From Zonotrichia leucophrys gambelii (lineage: Eukaryota; Chordata; Aves; Passeriformes; Passerellidae), in the NCBI RefSeq assembly GCF_028769735.1, contig NC_088174.1:2067501-2131500 (forward strand): a DNA stretch of 64,000 bases. The letters are read 5' to 3'. Every line of letters starts with the position of its first letter. The stretch's first letter is position 1. The notes under the pieces were generated by a model that worked only from the letters and a program-made list of their open reading frames with translations, searched no databases and was not told the DNA's origin. Made by a program: the position numbers and the translations under genes. Positions 34,501-44,539 of this stretch are shown piece after piece.

Positions 34501-35063
34501 CAGTGTTATCCCAGTGCTATCCCATTGCCATCCCAGTGTTATCCAGTGCCATCCCAGTGCCATCCCAGTGCTATCCCATTGCCATCCCAGTGTTATCCCA
34601 GTTCCATCCCATTGCCATCCCAGTGTTATTCAGTGCCATCCCAGTGCCATCCCAGTGCTATCCCTGTCCCATCCCATTCCCATCCCTGTCCCATCCCATT
34701 GCCATCCCTGTGCCATCCCAGTGTTATCCCAGTGTGATCCCTGTCCCATCCCATTGCCATCCCATTGCCACCCCAGTGCCATCCCTCTCCCATCCCATTG
34801 CCATCCCTTTGGCATCCAGCGCCATTCCAGTGCCATCCCTGTCCCATCCCAGTGCTATCCCAGTGTTACCCCAGTACCGTCCCTGTCCCACCCCGGTGCC
34901 CCCCTCCCCAGGTGGCTGTGCCTGACTTACTGAGGCTGCCCAGCTGTTTGATGATGGCAGCCAGGGTGCTGTTGGTGACACATTCCAGCTCGCTGGTCAC
35001 GCCGTCGGGCAGGGCCCCCCGGCACAGGTGCCGGGGCTCGATGTTCCTCTTCACCAGCGGCAT
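28394..35063 (-). CDS. WAVE/WASF family protein, WASF3-like, 8 coding exons, 502 aa
   Basis: WAVE proteins link Rac signalling to Arp2/3-driven actin branching within the WAVE regulatory complex at lamellipodia. Coding exons on the minus strand: 34931-35063, 32401-32535, 32157-32310, 31774-31891, 31465-31640, 30799-31053, 29411-29790, 28394-28551. They total 1509 nt, join in frame at every junction, and give 502 residues, the same length as human WASF3. Domains: WAVE homology domain 1-180, with the Abl-site-equivalent Tyr151; basic stretch [10 protein letters not shown] in exon 6; proline-rich region 324-430; WH2 from about 438 ([14 protein letters not shown], then IQLRKV); central region [13 protein letters not shown]; acidic tail with Trp500. 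The start [19 protein letters not shown] and STVEE, VSLQDIN and [13 protein letters not shown] favour WASF3 over WASF1 or WASF2. The middle is much more diverged than I would expect for a true bird WASF3, so I infer an extra paralogue. Confidence 0.95.
29155..29308. repeat. Inverted repeat (hairpin) in WASF-like intron 8
   Basis: The arms at 29155-29196 and 29268-29308 are reverse complements over about 41 bp with three mismatches and a 71-bp loop. Either strand's RNA would fold into a long hairpin. It lies between coding exons 8 and 9. Just upstream, GAAGCCAGGGTGTCCAAAG is repeated twice. Confidence 0.85.
29411..29790 (-). CDS. WASF-like exon 8: proline-rich region and start of WH2
   Basis: Acceptor CGTTGCAG|GC, donor AGGG|GTGAGT. 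It encodes residues 324-450, beginning [20 protein letters not shown], with VIPSAQTAF as in WASF3, then several profilin/SH3-type proline runs, and ending in [13 protein letters not shown], the WH2 actin-binding helix. It is strongly GC-rich compared with the other exons. The proline-rich segment is the least conserved part against WASF3. Confidence 0.93.
29816..30440 (-). mobile_element. CR1 LINE fragment in WASF-like intron 7
   Basis: On the minus strand this follows a longer CR1 3' portion. It includes the reverse complement of CACAACAAGAGACCAG-type and CTGTCTCCTCCAGCTGAACA phrases and ends near GTCCAACTCTGGGAACATCC, the CR1 tail. It is more diverged than the other copies and so probably older. 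Confidence 0.7.
30799..31053 (-). CDS. WASF-like exon 7: linker before the proline-rich region
   Basis: Acceptor CGTGCTGCAG|GT, donor TACGG|GTAAAG. It encodes residues 239-323. It opens with [17 protein letters not shown], matching the WASF3 linker layout, and ends HLVKDYG. The middle is alanine- and proline-rich and poorly conserved. Phases match both neighbours (2 nt in, 2 nt out). Confidence 0.93.
31465..31640 (-). CDS. WASF-like exon 6: basic region; GC donor
   Basis: Acceptor CCCCCCAG|GA. It encodes residues 181-238, with [13 protein letters not shown], the basic stretch that binds acidic phospholipids in WAVE proteins, followed by [11 protein letters not shown]. To stay in frame with exon 7 the exon must end AATAG at 31465, so the intron begins GCAGGT. 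That is a GC-AG intron; using the nearby GT would shift the frame. Confidence 0.9.
31774..31891 (-). CDS. WASF-like exon 5: meander region with Tyr151
   Basis: Acceptor CCCCCAG|GG, donor CAGAAG|GTGGGT. It encodes residues 142-180, including [18 protein letters not shown] and [10 protein letters not shown]. Tyr151 corresponds to the Abl-phosphorylated tyrosine of WAVEs. Two residues usually Asp in the family are Asn159 (FFNLW) and Ala168 (LQATED). Confidence 0.95.
32157..32310 (-). CDS. WASF-like exon 4: WAVE homology domain, middle
   Basis: Acceptor GCCCCCAG|TT, donor TACAG|GTATGG. It encodes residues 90-140: [20 protein letters not shown], then [20 protein letters not shown] and ILTPYR. It is very close to WASF3. 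Confidence 0.95.
32401..32535 (-). CDS. WASF-like exon 3: WAVE homology domain helix
   Basis: Acceptor CCTGCCAG|GC, donor GAGGAAG|GTGAGG. It encodes residues 45-89: [20 protein letters not shown] and [20 protein letters not shown]. This is the amphipathic helix that pairs with Abi and HSPC300 in the WAVE complex. The heptad pattern is intact. Confidence 0.95.
33053..33135. repeat. (CATCC)n pentanucleotide repeat
   Basis: About 16 uninterrupted copies of ATCCC. Confidence 0.95.
33740..34015. repeat. AT-rich low-complexity block
   Basis: A-rich AAAACCAAA motifs give way to (TA)n/(TG)n and AATAATA stretches. The block has very few CpGs and no coding potential. Confidence 0.8.
34140..34900. repeat. 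Minisatellite, 11-bp unit, ~68 copies
   Basis: The unit is ATCCCAGTGCC with ATTGCC, GTGCT, CTGTCC and GTTCC variants, over about 760 bp in WASF intron 2. It is stop-free in all + frames, so the 288-, 197- and 147-codon frames are artefacts. Confidence 0.95.
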
Positions 35064-35082
35064 GGCGAGCCCTCAGCCTCTC
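34931..35082 (-). CDS. WASF-like exon 2: first coding exon, residues 1-44
   Basis: Acceptor GCTGTCCCAG|GA at 35083-35084, 19 nt of 5'UTR, then ATG at 35061-35063 in the context GCCATGC. It encodes [20 protein letters not shown] and [19 protein letters not shown], almost identical to WASF3. The donor GTAAGT at 34925-34930 splits Ser45 after its first base. Confidence 0.95.
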
Positions 35083-35714
35083 CTGGGACAGCACAGCAAG
35101 GCAGGGACAGAGGGGGGAGCAGAGGGAACACCACAGATGAGCTTGAACAAAGCTTTGTGTGTTTTGAATTTTTTAAACAGCTCTGTCGCAGAATCCGACC
35201 CACCGATTTTCAGGCATTTTTCAAATAACTCACACCCTTGTTTTAATTAGAAACCCTGAGACTGGACAAATTGAAGGTCTTTTCTGATTAATCACTTGGA
35301 TTAAAATCAAAAATCAAAATCAAAATTAAAATACAGAGTTTTTATCATTTGGCTGTTCCCCCACACTGCTGATCCAGGATGTTCCTGCTGCCCATGCTGG
35401 GACAGGCAGGCCCAGCAGGATTATCCCAAGCAGGGCTGATGCACACTGTGAGCACACAGGTGCCAGTGTGGAGGTGAGGACTTTGTTCTTACCTTTGTGC
35501 CACCGTATCCTCTCCCTGTCACCTCCCAGAGCTGCTCAAGCTCCTGTGCTGAGCCCTTCAGCTGGCCCCGAGCAGCCTCACACAGCCCAAAGAGAAGCCA
35601 GGCAGCGCTTGTAATGCCATTATTTCCAGCTCACTGCAGCCTCTCCAGGGTTTTATTTGTGCTCACACTACACTGAGACAAGCTGCTGTGGCCAGCTCAT
35701 CCCAGCTCCCTGCC

Positions 35715-36160
35715 TGGCCCCACAGCATCACTGAGTGCCCCCACAGCTCCTATGTGCATCCCCACTGATATTTGGGTGCCCCACAGCATCCCTGGGTGTC
35801 TCCATAGCTCCTCTCTGCACCCTCACAGCATCTTTGGGTGTCCCCACAGCATTTCCAGGTGTCCCCATCGCTCTTTGTGCACCTCCACAGCATTTCTGGG
35901 TGTTCCCACAGCATTTATGGGGGTCTCCATAGCTCCTGTGTACAACCCCACAGCATTTCCAGGTGCCCTCATAGCTCCTTGTGCATTCCCACAGCATATT
36001 TGGGTGCCCCACTGCATCCCTGGGTGTCCCCATGGATCCTGTGCACTCCCACAGCATTTTTGGGTGTCCCTACAGCATCTCTGGGTGCCCCCACAGCTCC
36101 TGTGTGCACCCTCACAGCATCTTTGGGTGTCCCCACAGCATCCCTGGATGTCCCCTGCTC
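35715..36160. repeat. Minisatellite, ~30-bp unit, ~14 copies
   Basis: Repeats of CCCCACAGCATCCCTGGGTG or CACAGCATTT alternate with CCCCATAGCTCCTGTG. The higher-order period is about 60 bp. Confidence 0.9.
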
Positions 36161-36439
36161 CACTGGTCTCCCCTGAACCGAGGATGGTTCATTTTCCACA
36201 GGGTTTAAGGAGATGTAGGGAGACCAAAGGCCTCACCTCACTGAGGGCACCCATGGGAGCTGCAGGAAAGGATGAAGGAGGGGCACCATGGGCTGTGGGG
36301 TGCTGGGCACAGAGTACCCCGCTGATGTAAAGGGTGAATGGTGGGAAACAGGCTGGGAAATGAGGCAAAAAAAGGAGCATTTATTATCCATGGGGGTGGA
36401 GACTGGGACTGGGACACAGACTCCGGGATGGGGGCACAG

Positions 36440-36444
36440 ACCCT

Positions 36445-36488
<44 letters not shown>
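36440..36488. repeat. Hexanucleotide (GGGACA)n
   Basis: Eight copies of GGGACA with no interruption. Confidence 0.95.
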
Positions 36489-36490
<2 letters not shown>

Positions 36491-38579
36491 GTCACCCCCC
36501 AGGCTCACTCAAGGGGGGTTTGGGTGCCATGAGTGCATCGAGGCTCAGCCCAGCTCCCAGAGCAAAGACAAGCTGGTGGCTGTGCTGATGAGGACCAGAG
36601 GGCACCAAGAGCATTCCCAGCGATCAGAATCCCCCTGTCGCACATCCCCACCCGCCCCATGTTCCCCAGAATGCCGGCAGCGAGCAGAGGCAGCTCCCGC
36701 CATGGCCGTGAGCGGAGCCAGCGCTGCTGCCCCGAGCGGAGCCAGCCATGTGCAGAGTTCACATTCTTTGGCCCCGGCAGCTCAGACTGAACAGTTTCCC
36801 ATTGACAGCGCCCGGCCAGCGCTCCCAGCAGCGGCAGCAGCTCCTCCGCTGCTTTCAAATGCAAATCCCAGCTCTCCCCATGGAGGAGCCCCCAGCCTGT
36901 CCTCAGGGGTGCAGGGAAAGGAGCCGGGGGGATCCCCCGGGGCTCAGAGCGAACCCTGAGCCCTCCAGTGCTCCCCATGGCCGTGGTGATGTCCCCACTT
37001 CCCAAAAATCAAATTTCTGCCGGCTGTTTGTTCTGTGTGCCAGCATTTGCAGGGATGCACAACCCCTTCCCGGGCACCCCGAGCCCCCCAGGCTGAGTAA
37101 AGAGCTTCACCCCGAGCTGGTTTGATGTGTGCCCCCAAAAGCGGAGCCCTGGCACGTCCCAGGGCTGCAGCACTGCAGGGCACAGGGCAGAGCCCTTAAC
37201 GAGCTGCAATTAGGGACAGGGAACAAAGAGCCATTCTCAGCATCCCCTGGGCCACAGCCACCGACACGGGCACTGGACACAGCCCTGGCACCCGGGGCTC
37301 TCTGTCCCTGCACAGGGCACAAATCCCTGGGGGGAACTGGGGCCACCTGAGCCCGCAGCCCCCACGGGGACCCTGGAGCAAAATGAAGGGAAAAAAGGGA
37401 TTTTGTCATTTTGTGGTTTGGAACTTCCCAGCAGGGACAGATTGGAGGAGAGGCAGAAAGTGGGTGAGGGGTGTGATGGCAGCGTTTGAGTCTGTGCCAT
37501 GGGAGGGCATCCCTGGAGGAGGAAAATCCCTTTAATCTCACCCCAAAGAGGCCAAACAAGACTCAGAGCTTGCAACAGAAGGAACCAAGGAGGAGTTTGG
37601 CACATTTTTATGCAAGGAGAGCCTGTAAAGGAAATTTTGACCAAATCACAGGAAGAGCTGCTTTCCAACCCCCTAATTAATGAAGAACAAGGATCAGAAC
37701 CCCCTCAGAGAGCCTTCCCCTGACTAGAGTTCTCTCACCCTGCTGCACCAACAGCACCAAACCTCTGAGCTCTGCCTTGAAGTCCCAACTGCTCACCTAA
37801 ACCTGCCATCTCTAGGCCTGTCCTGAGCCCAGTTCTCTGGTGGGGATGGGCTGCACGTGATTCCAGAGAGGCCAAGCTCATTTCTGTCCTCTGTGGCACA
37901 TCCTGCTCACCCACCCAGAGGCTGCACACAAATCCTGAGCACTGAATGGGGCCAGAGCCCCAGCAGGGGATGCTGAGCTGTGCCCTGCTCCTCCTGCTAT
38001 CACAGGTCATTCCCAGGACTTCAAGGAGGTGATTTTGGGTGGCAAAATCTTCTCCTCAGACTTTCAGGAAGAGGCTCCCAAGGGCAGGGATGGTCTGGGT
38101 GCAAGCTCCAGGATCATGTGCATGGATAAATCCCATGGGATTCTGCTGTGTCCTGAGTGGAAGGACACCAGGAGCCCTCGGTGGGAGGTGGGGTCAGGAT
38201 GCAGGAGGAGGAAAATGGGAGCCACGAGCTCAGCAGGGTGAAGGCAGGAGAAACGGGACCAGCCAGGGGCTGGTTCAGGTTTCAGGTGCACTGTGGGGAT
38301 TCTCCCATCACTCAGCTTTTCCCTGTGACTGGAGAGAGCCAACAGCCCTAAATCTTGTGCTGGGAAATGCCACAGGTGAGGGGAGACACCCAGAGCTCCC
38401 CACCTGCCTCCCAACCCCAGTGGTGCAGCTTGGAAGGGAATCAGCTGAGCTGACCAGGCAGGGGTGGACATGGGACAGAAATGAGCTGTTTGTGGTGCCC
38501 TGAGATGCTGATTTCCCCAAAAGGAACAAACTGCCAGCAGCACCCCAAATGCAGAGCTGCTGGCAGCACTGAGGGGCAG

Positions 38580-38885
38580 CACCTGCTGTCCCAGAGCAGT
38601 TCTGGGCAATAAGGGCTGTCCCAAACCAGCTCTGGGCAATAAGGGCTGTCCCAGCACAGCTCTGGGCAATAAGGGCTGTCCCACAACAGTTCTGGGCAAT
38701 AAGGGCTGTCCCAGAACAGCTCTGGGCAATAAGGGCTGTCCCAGAACAGCTCTGGGCAGTGAGGGCTGTCCCAGAACAGCTCTGAGCAGTAACGGCTGTC
38801 CCAGAACAGCTCTGGGCTCTAAAGGCTGTCCCAGAACAGCTCTGGGCAATAAGGGCAGTGCCAGAGCAGTTCTGGGCACTAAAAG
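38580..38885. repeat. Minisatellite, 30-bp unit, ~10 copies
   Basis: The unit is AAGGGCTGTCCCAGAACAGC followed by TCTGGGCAAT, with single-base variants, in WASF intron 1. The 305-codon minus frame across it is an artefact. Confidence 0.95.
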
Positions 38886-38954
38886 CTGCTCCTGTCCCTG
38901 CAGACCAGGCTGGGGATGCCTTGCAGCTGCTGGCCCAGGGGTGACCCCTGCAGC

Positions 38955-39150
38955 TGGCTCCTTCCAGATGTTATCCCTCACCTCAGCAGCACCAGCATCT
39001 GGCAGCTTAGATCCATCAGGGCAGAAAAGCAGCTCTCATTTTGTAAGAGGGTCCAAAAAAAGGATTTTTCCATCCAGCCATTGCCCCTTACATTCTGTGC
39101 CCTCACCCCCTCCCTGTCCCCAGAGCCACTCTGTCCCCCTGGGCTGTGAT
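38955..39150 (-). repeat. Left arm of a ~200-bp inverted repeat
   Basis: It pairs with 40875-41100 in inverse orientation. Shared blocks include CACCTCAGCAGCACCAGCAT, CTTAGATCCATCAGGGCAGA and AAGAGGGTCCAAAAAAAGG. I estimate 85-90% identity by eye, with one insertion in the right arm. Confidence 0.85.
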
Positions 39151-40874
39151 TTACATCCCAAAGGGGCCTGGAGGAGCAGGTGTGCTCTGGCGCCCTGCAG
39201 GGAGGGCCAGGCTGTGAGCACAGGTCTCTCAGGTGCTGCTGAATCCCTGGAGCAGAGTTCTGGCTTGGTCAGTGCCCAGCACCTGCAGCCCTGCTTGGGG
39301 TGGCATGAGAGAGAAGGGAGAGGTGTCCTGGCTCCCACCTTCCTTCTCTGAGCTGTGGTGGAGCAGGGAACAGTTCTGGGGGTTGTTTTCCTTCAGGAGA
39401 CCCCAGGCTTGGGAGAGCAGCCATGGCAGAGGTGGGCAGCTCTTCCAAGCTGCAATCACCAGCTCCAATATTCCTGATGAGATCAGGGGTGCATGGAGCA
39501 GCAGGAATGAGGGAAACCTTCACTCTTCAGCCAGGAAAAGCCCAAGCTTGGATTTGGGGAGGATGTGGGTAAGTGTGTGATAAAGCAAACACCTCAGGAC
39601 TGGGAGTTGGGGTCAGCCCTGCCCTGAGCTCAGCTCTAGGCCAGGCTTTGGGGCAGTCTGTTTGCTCAGCCCTTGCAATCAAAGCTCTTTCCCAATTTGG
39701 GCTTCCCAGGGTCCCTCTGAGCCCTGAGGAGCAGCACTGCCAGAACTGGAGGATTTTGCAAGGCAGCAAATCTTTGGTTGGATGCCAGGAGCCAGAGTAG
39801 AGAAAAAACCAGGAGATATGTGGAAAAACCTATTAACCTTGAACAAAAAAAGTGAATATTAAACAAACAAGAAGTGCCACAGCTCCTGGTGGCTGCTCAG
39901 GACCCTGTTTTGGTGCAGAACCCTTGGAATGGAGAGGTGAGGAAGGGCTGGGGGCAGGAGGGGGCACAAAGCAGTCCTGAAATAGTGAAAGGAGCAACAA
40001 AATCCCTGAATGTGAAGTCAGGGAAAGGACAAGAGGCAGAGCTGACACTCAGTGGGGCTTGCAGGTGCCTGAAGGAGCTCATCCTGTGGAGTTTGGCAGG
40101 ATGGATCTGTAGAGAAGAGGGCTGGGAAGGATCTGGGGGTGTGTGATGCCTCTGAGCAGCCAGAAATAGGTGGAAGGTGTGAAAGCAGCAGCTTCTCGAG
40201 GTGCTGATTTGAGGAGCTCTGCCACAGCGTGCTGGAAACCAGCGTGGGATGGTTCAGAGAGCAACAGCACAAACCTGCAGAGGGCAGAGAGGCCACAGCA
40301 GCACCTCATGGCTGGGGACAACCTCTGGTTCAGGTGGCCCCAAACTCCTGCTGTCCTACCAGTGGGAAGAACAAAACCTACAGGGCTTCTCAGAGCCTTC
40401 AGGGGCTGCAGTTTTGTTGTCTCAGGAGAAATCCAGCCAGGAAACGCTGTGCAGGTGGCTCTTTGTGGTGCAGGGAAAAGCCTGCCTGGGAGAGCTGGGC
40501 CAGATCTGCTGATTTGCCTCCCACAAAATGGAGCTGCACCACAAGGACTCGCTGCTCTAATTTACAAAATGCATCTGCCACCACTTCTTCATTTGCTGGC
40601 AGCCCAAATGCCTGAGAGCAGCACCAGCATGACAAATGTCACTGCTCCCTGGGAAGGTGACCATTGCTCCAGAGCTGTTCATTAAATGTATTAAAACCAG
40701 CTGGATCCTGAGTGCTCCTCTCGCTCCAAATGAAGCAGAGGGCAGGACTTCAGTGAGAGCAAATCCTCAGGGTGGCACTGGGGGCTGGTGGGCATGGGGG
40801 AAGCAATGGCACTGCCTGCCCCTTCCCTGAGAGCCCTGCATCCCACAGGAGCCTTTACAAATGGTCTGGGGCCA

Positions 40875-41100
40875 CAGAAACCCCACTCTGGGACACAGTG
40901 GCTCTGGGGGCAGGGAGAGGATGAGGGCACAGTTAAACACGTGGGAAGCTGTTGCAAAGAACCTCAGGAGCAGTGGCTGGATGCAAAATCCCTTTTTTTG
41001 GACCCTCTTACAACATGAGAGCTGCTTTTCTGCCCTGATGGATCTAAGCTGCCAGATGCTGGTGCTGCTGAGGTGAAGGAAAACATCTGGATAACATCCC
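40875..41100 (+). repeat. Right arm of a ~200-bp inverted repeat
   Basis: The reverse complement matches 38955-39150. The right arm has about 25 extra bases (AACACGTGGGAAGCTGTTGC region, 40935-40965). The spacer between the arms is about 1.7 kb. No transposon family is recognised. Confidence 0.85.
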
Positions 41101-41894
41101 AGCCCACTGCAGGGTCAGCAAAGCATCAGGTGGGAAAATGCCTTGGAGACTGGAAACCCCAGGGTGTGGGATGGAGGTTTTGTCCCCCATTCCCAGGATA
41201 TCAGCACAGGGGGGCTGGAAACCAGGGCTGGGGCTTGCTGTGAAATGAGTGGAGAGGTCTCAGCCCTGGGTGGCACAGAGGGATTTTTGCTGCTGGCCAA
41301 AACAGATTTGGGTGGAGCTGGGGAAGAGCCAGGCCCTGGTGCCAAAGGGGGGAGAGAGCTGGGTCTGGCTGGCCCTGGGGCACAGCTCCATCACTGCTGA
41401 GCCACGACCTGTGTCCCACAGCCCTGACCTGTGTCCCACCTGGCAGTGCTGTTTCTGCCTCCCCCTAGTCCCTCCACAGCTCCTCCTTTGTGAGCTCCCC
41501 CACGGCAGCTCCAGGGAGGCTGCACTTCACAGCAAATGCAACACAACCTTAAATCATAGCTAAAAATATTCCTCAGGAGCTTGATTAGTAAATGCCACCG
41601 TTGGTGGCTTGGTTTGGGGGATTTTTCCCCCCTCCTTCTACTGTAAAATGTTTCAGCCCCAGGAGCAGCACCTGATGGAGCTGTCCCTAAGCCCCAGCAT
41701 TCCCCAGGGCTCTGCAGCACCAGCCCTGCTCAGGAGGAAGCCATAAAATCAGGAGGCTGCCATAAAAGCAGCTGCTGTTACCCCAGGTCAGTGCAGGAAC
41801 CTCATCCTGCTGTGAGCCTGGTTTAAAGCAAACAGGCTCCCACAGGGGTTTTAGCTAAATGATGTTTCTTTTAGGGTAGGTGAGAGCAAATGCT

Positions 41895-42285
41895 GTAAAT
41901 GACAGAACCACAGGAGGGTTTGGGTTGGAAGGGACCTTTAGGATGATCTCATTCCTCCAGGGACACCTTCCACTGTCCCAGGCTGCTCCAAGCCCCAATG
42001 TCCAGCCTGGCCTTGGGCACTGCCAGGGATCCAGGGGCAGCCACAGCTGCTCTGGGCACCCTGTGCCAGGGCCTGCCCACCCTCACAGACAAGAATTTCT
42101 TCCTAACTTTTAACCTAAATCTCTCCTCTTTTGGTTCAAAGCCATTCCCCATTGACCTATCACTATTGCCCCCTGGAAAAAGCTTTTCCCTCCTTTTGAT
42201 AAGCCCCCTTTAGTTGCTGGAAGGGGCTCTGAGGTCTCTCCAGAGCCTTCTCTTCTCCAGGCTGAACAACGCCATCTCTGGCAAG
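41895..42285 (-). mobile_element. CR1 LINE 3' fragment
   Basis: Read on the minus strand it ends in the CR1 tail (GGTCCCTTCCAACCCAAACC-like block near 41925). It contains GGGACACCTTCCACTGTCCC, GCCTGGCCTTGGGCACTGCC, CAAGAATTTCTTCCTAAC and GGCTGAACAACGCCATCTCT on the top strand. This is one of the longer CR1 copies in the window. Confidence 0.9.
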
Positions 42286-43578
42286 CGGATTTTCAGGCAG
42301 TAGCTTTCCTTGGGGTTCAGTTAACAGGGAGTTTGGGTTCTGTTGTTTGATTTCTCAGAAATGGGGAGCCTTCAGTGTCCCCTGGCACTGCTCATGGAGC
42401 TGAGGCCACTTCTCCAGGTCCTTCCCATTCACCCTTGGCTCTGTCTCTGCTGTGGATACAGATCAGAGTATCCCTATCCACACAAAATCCATGCAAAAAT
42501 AACCCATCCATCCCAATATCCTACTGCTGAAGGGGAGAAGGAGGGGGAAAGCTGTGGATGAAACAGTGCAGGACTCTCCTCCATCACCCCCTGGCTGCTC
42601 CTGCCCGGTTCCGTGCGGGAATGCCCGGGAGCGGCGGCGCTGCCTTGATGGGCACAGGAGGCGTCAGGGGCCGGGCTGTGGGAACAGCACCGACCTCAGC
42701 TCTGCTTTGGCTGCAAGAGATCCCTGCTGGCCCAGGAATCATGTGTTGTTTTTAATGACTCCATCACCAAAGGAAAATCTTCAATGACAGCTTTTTTTCC
42801 CTTTTGTGCCCAGCTCATTACCAGAAGGATCTCCCTCGCTCGCCGCCGGGCTGTGCGGGCAGGAGGCTGCTGAACAAACCAGCCTTTTTCTCCGCAGCAT
42901 AGAGGGAGCTTTGATAAAGCGGGGAAACCCTCGGCCAGCAGCGAGGGGCTCTCTGCAAACCCTCTGCTGCCTTTGGGAACAGCCGCGGGCAGGGCTGGCA
43001 TCTCCAGCCTTGGAGCAGAGCTGCTCCCAGGCAGCCCCAGGCTGCTCCCTGCGGGGCTGGGCTCTGCCTGCCGCTCCCCAGCTGGGCTTCCCCACCACTG
43101 CTGGGCCCTACAAACCTGCGGGTGGATGTGGGGAACAGGGGGCAGATGCCAGCCTGGAGCTGGCTGCAGCCTCGCTGCTCAGAGACGTGCGAAATGCCGC
43201 GGGGTGCAGCTCACAGGGTGGCTTTTTGGATGAGCAGCTCTGCAAAAAAAAGGAAAAAAAAAAAAAAAAAGAAAAAGCGTTCTTGCTTTTCTTTTTTTAT
43301 TTCTTAACACTTCTGGCTCGAGGGCTGTTGTTCGTAACTTGTCAAGATCTTGGCATCGGCGGCTGATTTGTCATCCGCCATAAAATGGAGGATGAGCATC
43401 TTTGGTTCAGAACTGGGCCAAGGGAGATGACAGCTCAAAGCAAAATATGCTTCAGCTCCAGTTTGCTCTGTGGGCTCCGGCTCCCGGGGAGAGGAGCGGA
43501 CATTTGGGGTCTGAGTGCATCGCAGCGCTCTGGGTAAGAGCCCTTCTCCTGCTCCGCGTTTGCGACAGCACAGCACGG

Positions 43579-43942
43579 TGCACATTAACCCTGTGCCTGC
43601 CAGAGCAGCCTGTGCTGGACCGATGCTGCCACGGCCCTGCCCTCCTCACCGAGCTGTCACCCTGGATGCCACCGACATATTCAAATACCATCAAAACACC
43701 ATTTTAAACAATAAAATTACCCCAGCAATCTCTTTAAAACCCAGGCAATGAGCTGCAGGTGCACATTAACCCTCTGCCTGCCAGAGCAGCCTGTGCTGGA
43801 CCGATGCTGCCATGGCCCTGCCCTCCTCACCGAGCTTTTACCCTGACAGCTACCGACATACTCAAATTCCACCAAAACACCATTTTTTACAAGAAAATGA
43901 CACCAGCAATCTCTTTAAACCCCAGGCAACGAGCTGCAGCGT
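43579..43942. repeat. Tandem duplication, ~182-bp unit, two copies
   Basis: 43579-43760 and 43761-43942 are about 88% alike. Both start GTGCACATTAACCCT and contain GCCTGCCAGAGCAGCCTGTG and CCAGCAATCTCTTTAAA. The duplication lies in WASF intron 1. Confidence 0.9.
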
Positions 43943-44539
43943 GAGGGGTGTGCCTTGGCACGCTGAAGTTTGGCAGATGAATTATGAATCCTGCCATTCC
44001 CGAGCTGCCCGCACATCCCGGCGCTGCTCTCCCATCCCTTCCCCTCCTCCGGCAGCGTGTCCGGCCACACGGAGCAGCCAGCAGCTCCCTCAGAAAGCAT
44101 CTCAAGCCGCAGGTAATGCATCCATGGCGCTGACACCACCACGAGGCAGCGAGAACTCGAGTTTGAAGCGAGAAAATCAAAGCTGCCTGCAAGTAGCTGA
44201 ATCACGGAGCGTGGAGGCCCAGGCTCGGCAGCTCTGAGGGGCTCTGAGCCCACCTGCAGCTCTGCCCAGGGGGTGCCCCGGCCTGGGGGGGTCACCAGGG
44301 GGGCTCTGAACCCAGCGGGGCTCCAAATGCCGGGGAGGGCACCAGGATGGGGATGGAGGGTGGGCCATGCATGACAGGTGACAGCAGGCTGTGCCCTGCT
44401 CAGCGCTGTCCCCGCTGTACCCCCAGCCTCACATCGGCCTGCAGAGCCCCCCCGGAGCCCCCCAGTTCCCCAGCCAGGGGTGATGAGCCCTGCCCTGCGC
44501 TGGCTGTGGGAGCACAGGCAGCCGTGGGCCCAGCGTATC

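Larger units (their letters stand above)
32536..34930 (-). other. WASF-like intron 2
   Basis: The intron has a donor GTAAGT at 34925-34930 and an acceptor at 32536-32537. It is filled with low-complexity DNA: an A-rich tract near 32800, the (ATCCC)n run, an AT-rich segment at 33740-34020 and the 11-bp minisatellite at 34140-34900. The minisatellite ends about 30 bp from the exon 2 donor. No other gene is seen. Confidence 0.8.

Noticed and set aside
34067..34933. 288-codon plus-strand ORF of [11 protein letters not shown] repeats
   Set aside because: Translation of the 11-bp minisatellite in WASF-like intron 2.
36505..37125. A possible small gene at 36.5-37.1 kb
   Set aside because: Moderate CpG content and several overlapping ORFs on both strands but no recognisable protein, start context or splice pairing.
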